Source: Neostapfia colusana
Taxonomy: Eukaryota > Streptophyta > Magnoliopsida > Poales > Poaceae
Length of the DNA: 64,000 nucleotides
Assembly: GCA_030760725.1 (NCBI GenBank)
Contig: JASWHV010000016.1
Location: 44,527,227 to 44,591,226 of the forward strand
Direction of reading: 5' to 3'
Both the position numbers and the translations under genes were made by a program. The notes under the pieces are model-generated. The model searched no databases and was not told the origin of the DNA. It worked only from the letters and a program-made list of their open reading frames with translations. Numbering within the stretch: the stretch's first letter is position 1; every line of letters begins with the position of its first letter. Below, in pieces: positions 35,274-44,922 of this stretch.

Positions 35274-36089
35274 TCATTGAGGTCCGGATCTTCCTCTCCT
35301 TCTAGTTCTCACATTTTGCAATGCTTTTGAGAACCGAGTAGAGATGAGTGCAAGCTCCACCTCTGGAAACTCTTCAATCTGTTCAAGGGTTAGAGAGGAC
35401 AGAAAAGAGAGTGCACCACTAGATGATGATTGACTAGAACTAGACATGTCACATTGCGAAACAAATGCAATAGACTTGTTGGGGTTTTTACGTGAGATGA
35501 TGTCAATTTCATGAGTTTTCAATTTAGAATAAAGCACGTCTAAAGTAAGAGAACTCATTACAGTAGATTCACGAATAGATGTAACTTTCATCTCCCAAAT
35601 TGACATATCTAATGCTCCTAACAATTGTCTAGCATTTTCAGCATCTGAAAAGTTAACATTGACACTACGCAAGTTGCTGAGAATTTTATTAAAGCGAGCA
35701 AAAAGGTCATCAATTGTCTCACCGGGTTGCATCTCAAAACGCTTGTATTCTTTCTTGAACATATCTTGCCTTACCTCCTTGATCGTATTGGATCCTTCAT
35801 GGTAGTCACAAAGAGCTTTCCAAACATCATATGCAGATTGGAGGTGTGCAACACAGTCGAAGTCGCTTTGAGTCAATCCTTGGATGATCAAGTTGCGAGC
35901 CTTGTTGTTGTTGTCAACATCTCTCATGTTCGCAGCCGTAACTTGATCGTTGCGTGGTACATCGAAGTTCCGGTAGACCTTTTCCCATATGGCGAAGCCT
36001 TGCGCCTGTATGTAGGCCTCCATCCGCGCCTTCCAAACCTGAAAATCGATGCCATTGAACAAACAATATTTTGCGGAGTACTTCTCCAA
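35274..36089 (-). pseudogene. Element C gag N-terminal and core
   Basis: A 271-residue frame of the copia UBN2/retrotran_gag type. Motifs are KYCLFNGIDFQVWKARMEAY near the start, VWKALCDYHEGS, KEYKRFEMQPGETIDDLFARF and LLGALDMSIWEMK. Gag makes the virus-like particle. No ATG is available at the expected start: the codon before the conserved LEKYS is ATC (36090-36092 on the complement), with a stop three codons further up. The start codon therefore seems lost by one substitution. The frame ends at a premature TGA (35274-35276) just before the first zinc knuckle. Confidence 0.9.
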
Positions 36090-36131
36090 GATGGTTAGTC
36101 AAAACACGTGCAAATCACAAAGATTAGAGCA

Positions 36132-36149
36132 CCTTGGCTCTGATTCCAA
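36132..36149 (-). other. Primer binding site of element C
   Basis: The minus strand reads TTGGAATCAGAGCCAAGG, close to the iMet site TGGTATCAGAGCCATGG with two changes, one base from the LTR. Confidence 0.85.
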
Positions 36150-36150
36150 T

Positions 36151-37772
36151 TGTAGGATCGAAGAGCACGTGAAAAGCTACCAGAGGGGGGTGAATGGTAG
36201 ATTAAAACTTTTCGCAGCGGAAACAACAAAAACCCCTCAGCAAAAAATCAATCGGTTAAAGAAACCGTGTGTGCAAGTGTTTTCAAACGTGTTCAACCAT
36301 GACAAATCAAGTAGAGAGGTAGAGAATCAAGTCACGGATCTAATGCAACAAGAATCACTTGAAAACACGAAGTAAAACTTGTGATACGATCAAAATATTA
36401 AACGGAGATCAATCTGTTCTACCCGATATAAAACAGATCTGCAACGCTGCAAAGAAACTCGTGTATCTCAAAAAATACAGATCCGAAGCTCGTGAAAATT
36501 TCACAGATGATATATAATTGAGTTGTGAAGACAACCCAAAAAGAATCACGTCAATCGGATCTGTAAAACACAAGTTATGAATGAAACACCGAAGCAACGT
36601 CGGTCTGTCCAGAAACTCGGCGAGAAAGACTTGACGAAAAACAAGTCGGACGAACAAGACACAAAAGCTCCTCGAAACTATGAACTTTATTCAATAGAAA
36701 CACAAGAGGAACAGCCCAAAGTTCTCTACCCACGAGAGCTCTGGCCTCCCTTGCTTTTATAGCCAGCCCTCAGGCTAAACAATCCAATCTAGGACTCCTA
36801 CTCTTAATTGGACTCGTATCCTAACTTACCATAACTGCTCAGGACTCTCCTATTCGCAGATAGAAGCAATCGTGAAACTTCCAAACACCTTAGGAACGTC
36901 CTAAACATTCCTAAAACAACTCAACTTCGTGCCTAGCACGAAATCCTATCATAACCAACTCAAATCTTCCATATTTGAGCCATATCCGACTTAGCCTCAG
37001 CCTGAGTACGCAATCCAGCCGGTTGGACCTTTCCGACCAATTCTTTACGTCCACTTCTCTTCATCACGCCTTGGAACAATGTTTCCACATTGATGCACTC
37101 CTTGCACACGTGCAAACAGCTTCCAACGACGTACACGCAACCTTCATATGCACTGCCCTTGATCCAAACATGCTGCACAACCTCCCGATCAACTCAACCA
37201 CAGCTCCTCCCGAACTTGGTTGTTGGAACCTCATCTCCTCCCTGAGACTAGTCCGAGGATCCCGTCACCAGCCATGTCTTGAACTCAAGAAACACCTGCA
37301 CATGAATAAACAACCAATTCTTCCGAGCACAAGTCCTCGACTTGACTCACGTTAGTTCGAAAACCACAACACCTTACATGAGTACGTCACATAAGCATGT
37401 TGCAAACCATATCAAATGGTAACAGCCACAACCACCAAAATACACCAAAAACTTAGCAAATTAATACTAAGCAAACCTTCCCATAAAGCAAGTTTGAAAC
37501 ATTGCGAGTTAAAAGCAAGAACAAGACGCTGTAGTTCTACGAGTTGAACTTCACGGGAGCTCCCTAAAAACAAGCTCCGAACCTCACAGAAGCTCTCCGG
37601 ACCTTGCAGGAGCTCTCCGGACCTTGCGTCGGACCCTGCCAACACTTGGCGGACCTAACAAAGAACTTGTCGGACCTTGCCACAGAAGAATGTTTTGGCA
37701 ATATTCAAAACTTTGAATGTTAATGCTAACTTTTATCCTAATTGCCAATGTATTCAGCACACATAGGTCTCA
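36151..37772 (-). repeat. 5' LTR of element C
   Basis: 1622 bp partner of 28032-29655 with the same TGTAGGATCG and GGTCTCA ends. Confidence 0.93.
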
Positions 37773-39096
37773 CACATGTAAGCGCTATCCACCAGTGCGC
37801 ACAAGCTAAAGGGTGGAGCCTCACGGGTGGCAGGTAACCCGGCCAGCTTTGGTATCCTCTATGACTTTTCATGTCGTTTGGGGTATTCAAGCAACGCCCT
37901 TCCCTAGCGTGCTACGGGCAAGTACGGGAGACCCTGTCTCGTGGTTAGTAATGTGAACACGTAGCTCAAGGCATGTTTGGCTTGAGAACAACCATGCGAG
38001 TGATGACGGACGGTTGTATGGACCATATTGGGATTGGGTTTGGTGTGCAGAAGAGCCCGATGATTGAGTTAGTTATTTGCAGGTAGTCTAACCGCGAATC
38101 AGTAGACGAGAAGCACACGTGTGTGTGAGACGTTTAGTGCCACTGAAACAACGAAGCCGGCTAAGTCCGCTATAGGTTTTTCTTTGCGAGGAACATAGTA
38201 CCCGCATGAACTGGTGACACTTCGACGTCACACCCAACTAAAATTATTAACATCATTGAAAACATTAAAGTTTTGATCCAGAGCACTAGAACTTTGATAT
38301 AACTTCTTCTCTTAATCAGGATGTTCAAAGTTAACAAGTTTTCAACTTGTAGGATATTAAGGACAGAGTCCCCTGTTTTTAGCTGAAATGAGGCTGAAGT
38401 TAAATATAGGTTAGAGGTTGATTTATTTCGCGGTTGGGGTCATATGATACATTTCTGGAAATCTATGGAAGAGCTTTACAACTTTTCTATTGATGTCCAG
38501 AGGTGTTTCATTTATTAACCAGTCGAAAAATGCAGTGGAGTTGAAACTGTCCAGAAAACAGGGCAGAGCATATACTCTCTGTAACTCTCGGTAAATTGAG
38601 CATAACTTCCTGCATAAAAATCCAAAAATAGAAAATGATACTGTTCTGAATATTTCATGAGATAAGTTACAACTTTGTAGTAGAAAGTTTTGTCAAATTC
38701 GAGGAATAATTAACTGGGATTCTTGGAATCAAATCAGTACGTCAAGCAGGGAGGTACTGTCCAATTTACTCCAGAAATTCTGTCCAATTTAACATCTCAT
38801 AACTTTTGAAACAGGAAAAATATTTGGCCAAGCAAATACTTTCTGGAAAGCTATTGAAGTTAGCTTTAACTTTGATGTTGAGCTCCGGAATTTGTTTTGC
38901 CTATAGCATGGTCTAAATCAGGTTGAAATGGAAACTGGTCAGGGCTGTCAGTTTGGGCAAGAGACCAGCAATCAAATTTGTCTATGTTTGAATTGTGTTT
39001 CCAAGTTTTACGAGTTCAATGACATGTTTTAATGTTATAACTCAATGATTTACTGTCAAAATGAATATTTGACCTTTTTCAAATATGTTTCTACAT
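37773..39096 (+). repeat. Leader of element B after the copia insertion
   Basis: Continues the leader begun at 27858-28031. It is colinear with element D's leader at 51630-52950. The first 450 bp are also the reverse complement of element E's leader (1680-2130). The rest is AT-rich and without a credible gene up to the accessory ORF. Confidence 0.8.
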
Positions 39097-39997
39097 ATGA
39101 CAGCGGATAGACAATTGGAGAACGGGTGGGTGGTATCCCACTGTTCTCAACGCAGCGGTTATCCGGAAGTGTTGAAGCAAATGCTTCAATATTTCGGATA
39201 CATGGAGACACCACAGTACCTCGATAAGGAAGAAGGCGAGGAGGGGAACAAGACGTGGACCATCCATGTCGAAGTTCCTGTAGGACTTACGCCACCCGGT
39301 TGGGCGCCGTTCACCGTCACGGTGAGAGGTAGACAGCCAGAGGAAATGTGGCAAGTGGCAGCCCGCGACTCCATGTCGCGTTTCTTCCAACTACACGTGA
39401 GAGCTATGGATGGCACTCCATACACACTCGTTCTGGTGGAGGGACGAGCTAATCACGTGTGGAGGGAGAGGTACTTGGAGGCAACAGATCCGGGTTGCCC
39501 AAGGTACAACCCCGCGGAGGCGAACCTTAGCCTCCAGTTGAGGGAAGGGAAGACCGTGATGAATAACAAAGCTGTCCATACGGACTGTCTTGCCGTGAAG
39601 CTCAAGAAGAGCACCAGCCGTGGAGACCAGGTCGAGAGTGCTCACAGCGCACTTTGTAATGTTCTCCTTCCGACGATAATGTGACTGAGCGAACAACATA
39701 ATCAGTTGAATCACGGCTTTACAACAGCAAGTGCAGGACTTGATCCAGCAGAATGAGGTCCTCAGTAAAGAGTGTGATGACGCTATTGAGGAGGGGAAGG
39801 TCTTGGAAGAGGACTACATCCAAGCCATGGGCGAGGTGCATGCGTTGCAAGACCTCGTACCTCAGGTAGTGGGCCTACTGATGGTAGGTGCCGTACCTGT
39901 GGTTTTGGGTATCCCGGTGATGTGGGAACCTAAACCAGAAGAGGAGGTCATGGACCCGGAGCCACCAGCAGAGGTAGCAGAGGAGGACGACCCATAG
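39097..39997 (+). pseudogene. Accessory ORF upstream of gag in element B (unknown function)
   Basis: The first part (ATG at 39097, an in-frame ATG also at 39085) encodes about 196 residues with GWVVSHCSQRSGYPE, QYFGYMET, KTWTIHVEVP, PEEMWQVAARDSMSRFFQLH and HVWRERYLEA. A TGA at 39682-39684 interrupts it, and about 38 bases present in element D are missing near 39709. A second part (39731-39997) is a heptad-like stretch (QQNEVLSKECDDAIEEGKVL) followed by a hydrophobic run, VVGLLMVGAVPVVLG, that could be a membrane segment, and an acidic tail. I know this only as an unnamed protein seen near gypsy elements of grasses. Its function is not established. Confidence 0.7.
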
Positions 39998-40295
39998 GAG
40001 GTCGAGATGTACTCCTAGTAGCGAGTTACCGTTGCCAAGTAGGGCAGCGAGTGTGGGGTATAAAAACTTTTGTAATCGGGGACATGTCGTTTAGACAGTA
40101 GTACATGTATAGGTAGTGACGATATGAGCACGACTTCTTGGAGACCCGAGAATAATGTATCTTGTATAAAGTTTATGCTTTATCAATATATGTGAATGTT
40201 GTGCAAGTTTATTCATGCGTCACTTCAATACCTACTGTTTTTATATGGAATTTTAAGAATGACATGTGCTGATCACTGCTGTTTTGAATTTCAGA
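39998..40295 (+). other. Gap between accessory ORF and gag in element B
   Basis: About 300 bp without a gene. It ends in TTTTGAATTTCAG, one base before the gag ATG at 40296, which looks like a plant splice acceptor. The same gap in element D (53913-54091) is cut by the CACTA transposon. Confidence 0.55.
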
Positions 40296-41400
40296 ATGAC
40301 TCGCACTCGTACCAACCCGGAAGTTGGGGGGTTCTAGTCAGGAGGGAGATGCCTCCCAACAGCTTCCCGAGGATTCCTCAGGACAGAAGCAGCAGAAACA
40401 GCAACAACCGCCACCACCACCGCCAACGGTTACATTGGCCGACATTGTTGCGGCCATGGCGGGCTCTCATCAGCAGCATACAGAGTTGCTGCAAACTTTA
40501 ATTACAAATACGTCTCCACCAGAGAGGCATCAAGACCCTGAGGAGCGCCAACAAAGCTCCTACCCCGACTTTCTCGGCACTCATTCCCTGGTATTCTCAG
40601 GTGCGGATGAATCCCTCGATGCGGAAAACTGGCTCCGCACAATGGAGATGAAATTCGGGCTGCTCCAAGTGAGTGAGCAGCGCAAGACTCAGTTCGTGGC
40701 CCAGAAGCTTCAAGGGTCCGCGAGCGCTTGGTGGGCAAACTTCTGTGCCTCGCAACCCACCGAGCGAGTAATGACCTGGGCGGAGTTCCGGACGGCCTTC
40801 AGGGCCTATCATATACCGCGGGTCTAATGAAGAGGAAGACGCAGGAATTCCTTCGCCTGAAACAAGGCAGCAGGAATGCGCTGGAGTATTCCAGGGCGTT
40901 CAATGATCTCACGCTGTACGCCTCCTATCACGCCGATACTGATGAGAAGCAGCGGGATTACTTTTACCAGGGGCTTAATCCGCTCCTAAAGGACAAGCTG
41001 GCGATGTTCAATCGCGGCAGCCTCAACGACATTATTGATGCTGCGATTGTTCAAGAAGACTCCGGCATGGAGTTAGCGGCGGCAGACAAGAAGCGAAGAA
41101 CGCCGCAGAGCAGCGGAGAGGGATGTGGTCCTTCTAAAAAATACTGGATGGTGTATCGCTTACCATCGGGTCAACGCTGGCAGCCACCACAGCGGCCGAT
41201 ACAATTCCGCTGTCGGCCATATTCTCCACCGGCGTTTTGGCCGGCATTACCAGCGCCACCCCCGCAGCAACAACAGCAGCAGCGGGCGATGCCGCGTGCG
41301 TTTGCACCTCAGCAGCGCATGCCGGGCTTTCGTCCCCCAAGCACAGTCCAGTCGTCAACACATGCTTCAAATGCGGTCGCCTAGGGCACTTCGCCAACAA
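40296..41400 (+). pseudogene. Element B gag, frameshifted
   Basis: Begins MTRTRTNPE, a usual Tekay-type gag start. A run of six G at about 40325-40330 shifts the frame by one. The next frame has a Gln- and Pro-rich linker, TLADIVAAMAGSHQQHTELL, and the gag core (WLRTMEMKFGLL, ASAWWANF, EFRTAFRAYHI). A base missing near 40818 shifts again, into FLRLKQGSRNALEYSRAFNDL, YFYQGLNP and a Pro/Gln-rich tail. A third shift near 41335 brings in the zinc knuckle CFKCGRLGHFANNCPER (CX2CX4HX4C). It builds the particle in an intact element; here it is defective. Confidence 0.9.
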
Positions 41401-42085
41401 CTGTCCCGAGAGGCAAGGCGGCGGAGTGGCACCACAGTTTCTGGGGAGAAATCAGCCCCAGAACCCCATTAATGCGTGGCATGCAAATCCTATGCCCGGC
41501 ACCGTCCACCAACCTGCCATAGAGGACGTGTCGGAGAGGGAGCCAATCCTTGCGGGTATGTTCCAACTCCACTGGCATCCCGCTATAGTTTTATTTGACT
41601 CAGGCGCCACGCATAATTTCATTGGCCATGCTTTTATTGCTAAACACAGCTTGCAAATACTACCCGCCGAAAGTCCTTACTTGATTTGTTCACCGGGTGG
41701 GAGAATTTCAGCAAGCATGATGGTTTCGAAGGCGCCATTGTGCTTAGGGGGTAGGGTATACCGTACATCTCTCATATGTTTAGAGGGACAAAAAGTCGAT
41801 GTCATCTTATGGATGTCGTGGTTAACCCGCTACGGCGCTGTTTTAGACACCGTCCTCTGAGTAGTGCATCTACACCCAGAAATGCACGAGTCTCACCCAT
41901 TATTTCTGAACAGTCCAGAAATAAAACTTCCGAGTGTGTATCGATTCACCACCATCAGATTGGAAGACATTCCAGTAGTCTGTGAGTTCCCAGACGTGTT
42001 CCCAAATGATTTAGCAGGGACGCCACCCGACCGAGAGGTGGAGTTCAAGATTGAACATGCACCGGGGACTATGCAAATATCCTGA
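41401..42085 (+). pseudogene. Element B protease and linker to RT
   Basis: Downstream of the zinc knuckle the frame holds an aspartic protease with LFDSGATHNFIGHAFI and an ILWMSWLTRYGAVLD second motif (the usual GMDWL). A premature TGA at 41858-41860 follows, then the linker with VCEFPDVFPNDLAGTPP and the RT entry HAPGTMQIS. It ends at another TGA (42083-42085), still in the RT frame. The protease would process the Gag-Pol polyprotein. Confidence 0.88.
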
Positions 42086-42097
42086 AGGCCGTACAAT

Positions 42098-43342
42098 ATG
42101 GCGCCAAATGAGTTGGCACAATTGAAAACACAGTTGACGGACCTGCTGGAGAAATGTTTTATTAGGCCGAGCTCCACACCATGGGGCTGTAAGGCATTAT
42201 TTGTGAAGAAGAAGGATGAGACGTTGCGGCTTTGTGTGGACTATCATCCACTAAATGCCGTAACCATCAAGAATAAGTACCTATTGCCACGGATGGACAT
42301 GTTGTTTGATCAGTTGGTCGAAACAAAGATCTTTTCCAAGATGGACTTAAGGTCTGGGTACCATCAGATTAAGATACGGGCTGAGGATATACCGAAGACG
42401 GCTTTCTCGACAAGGTACGGACTTTATGAGTACCTGGTCATGTGCTTCGGCCTCACCAACACTCCAGCTCATTTCATGTACTTGATGAACTCGATATTCA
42501 TGCTGGAGCTGGACAAGTTTGTCGTGGTCTTCATCGACGGCATATTGTTATATTCCAGGTCAGAGAAAGAACACACGAAGCATCTGCGTACAGTCTTGAA
42601 AAGGCTGCGGGATCACAAGCTATACGCGAAATTCAGCAAGTGTGAAATCTGGATATCGCAAGTGCCTTTTCTCGGGCATATTACCTTAGCGGAGGGCATC
42701 TCTGTAGACCCGAGTAAGATCACACAGGTGCTGAATTGGAAGACCCCGAGAACTGTTCACAAGGTACGGAGTTTCCTCGTACTCGCGGGATATTATCGGA
42801 GGTTCATTCCGAACTTCTCGAAGATTGCCAATCTTATGACCGAGCTGCTGAATAAGGCTACCAAATATGTTTGGAGTCCAGCATGTGAAGCAGCATTCAA
42901 GGCACTAGTGAAGCACTTAACATCAGCACTGGTTTTGGCGCAGCCAGAAACAACAAAACCGTTCGATTTCTACTGCGACGCATCCGGCATTGGGCTCGGA
43001 TGTGTGCTGATGCAAGACCAAAGGGTGGTCCCGTATGGATCATGGCAGATCAGGAACCATGAGCAAAATTATCCAACTCACAACTTGGAGCTCGCTGCCA
43101 TGGTACTCGCACTCAAAATGTGGAGGCACTACCTACTCGGTAACCTCGTACATTTATATACAGACCACAAAAGCCTCAAGTACATATTCACTCAGAAGGA
43201 GCTGAACATGAGGCAACGAAGATGGTTGGAGTTGATAAAGGATTACGAAATAGAGATCCATTATCACCCCGGCAAGGCAAACGTATTGGCGGATGCGCTG
43301 AGTCACAAATCACACGTTAATAATCTGACCATCATACCGTAG
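42098..43342 (+). pseudogene. Element B reverse transcriptase and RNase H, catalytic Asp mutated
   Basis: 414 residues open. RT motifs are KKKDETLRLCVDY (about 37-49), NAVTIKNKYLLPRMD, MDLRSGYHQIKI, EYLVMCFGLTNTPAHF, and the active-site box at residues 145-148, which reads FIDG where FIDD is required (codon 42539-42541 GGC). RNase H has DFYCDASGIGLGCVLMQ, LELAAMVLALKMW, YTDHKSLKYIFT and ADALSH. Its frame closes with TAG at 43340-43342. The length is normal for this portion. The lost second Asp of the palm should abolish polymerisation, independently of the other breaks. Confidence 0.92.
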
Positions 43343-43366
43343 GAAGAGAGCGAGCTACCATTACAT

Positions 43367-44640
43367 GTGATTCCACATGGAGCTCTCTATAACTTAGCTT
43401 TTATCCCCACCATCCGAGAAGAGATAGCGGCAGCTCAGAAACATGACAAGGGCATGTCGCATTTGCGGAGACGTGTAGACAGTGGGGAGCCGAAATGTTT
43501 CCGGAAAGACGGAGACGACGTCCTATGGTTCAAGGACCGGATCGTCGTACCTCGTAACCCAGAGTTATGGAAGAAAATCTTTGATGAGGCTCACTTGTCA
43601 AAATTTTATATTCACCCCAGCAGCAATAAGATGTGTCAAGAGCTCATAGGCAAGTTTTGGTGGACACAGATGAAGCGGGAGATCGCAAAGTCCGTGTCTG
43701 ATTGTGATACGTGTCATAGGGTGAAGGAAGACCACATGAAAAAACCGGGACTGCTACAACCACTGGGCGTTCCTGCGTGGAAGTGGGAAGATGTGAGCAT
43801 GGACTTCATCGTCAGTTTACCCACCACATTTCAGAAGCATGATTCAGTGTGGGAGATCATCGACCGGCTCACCAAAGTTGTCCATCTTATTCCGGTCAAC
43901 ACCAACTACAACGCCAAGAAGTATGCTGAATTGTACATCTCACGGATCCTATGCTTTATACGGCGTACCCCGCACCATCATATCGGATCGGGGCACTTTA
44001 TTTGTGTCTCGTTTCTGGGAGCAGTTGAATGTTTCTTTGGGGATGAAGTTGATCGTAGTTCAGCCTACCACCCGCAGACGGATGGGCAAACCGAGCGGGT
44101 AAATCAGATTTTAGAGGATATGCTATGAGTTTGCGCTATCAACCACGGTAAGAATTGGGATGCTCACTTACCGTTGGCCAAGTTCTCGTAAAAAAATTGG
44201 TACCAAGCCAGCATCAAGATGGCGCCCTACGAGGTGCTATACGGGAGAAAATGCCGGACACTGCTGAATTGGTGTGAGTCTGGCTAATGGGTCACCTTCG
44301 GGATTGATCTTGTCAACAACGCAGAGGAATAGGTTCGACTGGTTCAAGCGAACCTAAAGGCTGCTCAATCCTGACAAAAACAGTATGGAGACCGAAGAAA
44401 ATGCCCATTACAATTTGAAGTCGGGGATCACGTGTATCTATGTGTGTCTCCAATGAAGGACGTAAACAGATTCGGGGTGAGAGGAAAGTTGGCACCCCGG
44501 TTCATCGGTTCATTCTAGATTACAGAAACATGTGGATCAGTTGCATACCGGCTGGAATTACCAGAAACACTCTCTGGTGTGCACGACGTCTTTCACATTT
44601 TTCAGCTGCGGAAGTGTCTTAAGCTATCAAATACCGTTCA
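43367..44640 (+). pseudogene. Element B integrase, several breaks
   Basis: In frame with RT beyond the stop. The HHCC region includes AHLSKFYIHPSSNK and CDTCHRVKEDH. The core has the first Asp in VSMDFIVSLP. A local double frameshift (about 43955-44050) moves VPRTIISDRGTLFVSRF, carrying the second Asp, into another frame. The Glu is then in QTDGQTERVNQILEDML, followed by TGA at 44126-44128. Several more stops follow through the C-terminal domain up to the VHDVFHIFQLRKC signature around 44580-44620. Confidence 0.9.
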
Positions 44641-44734
44641 GCTGGGGGATATTGAAGAACTGAAACTGGATCTCACTTATCGGGAGGAACCGGTTCAGAT
44701 AATTGATGAAAAGGCCTGAACCACACGCAACCGT

Positions 44735-44840
44735 ACATTGTGGTTCTATAAAGTTCTATGGAGGAATCACTCCAAAGATGAAGCGACCTGGGAGAGCAAA
44801 GGTTTTCTTCGAGCTAACTACCCCATCTTTTTCACGTCGC
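44735..44840 (+). pseudogene. Chromodomain of element B integrase
   Basis: One plus-strand frame reads KVLWRNHSKDEATWESKGFL and ends YPIFF, matching the chromodomain pattern at the C-terminus of Tekay/Del chromoviruses and the remnant at 9310-9425 in element A. In living elements this module probably directs integration to heterochromatin. It lies about 70 bp before the polypurine tract. Confidence 0.85.
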
Positions 44841-44905
44841 ACCTACGATAATTTTCCACCGTCCTCTCTCTCATTTTTTACCTTATAATCTCGGGACAAT
44901 GTTCT

Positions 44906-44922
44906 TTTAAGGGGGGGGAGGA
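44906..44922 (+). other. Polypurine tract of element B
   Basis: TTTAAGGGGGGGGAGGA directly before the 3' LTR at 44924. Confidence 0.9.

Larger units (their letters stand above)
28032..37772 (-). mobile_element. Element C: Sirevirus-type Ty1/copia retrotransposon (Opie/Ji-like)
   Basis: The LTRs are 36151-37772 (5') and 28032-29655 (3'), both TG...CA in element orientation. The primer site is next to the 5' LTR and the polypurine tract next to the 3' LTR. Gene order PR-IN-RT-RNaseH with integrase before RT defines Ty1/copia. Gag style, the CCHC spacer and repeated polypurine motifs point to Sireviruses. It lies about 175 bp past element B's primer site. Flanks are TATGT on the left and CA plus CATGT on the right; element D keeps the intact site near 51627-51635. 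One continuous reading frame spans 30642-36089 with four premature stops. Confidence 0.94.
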
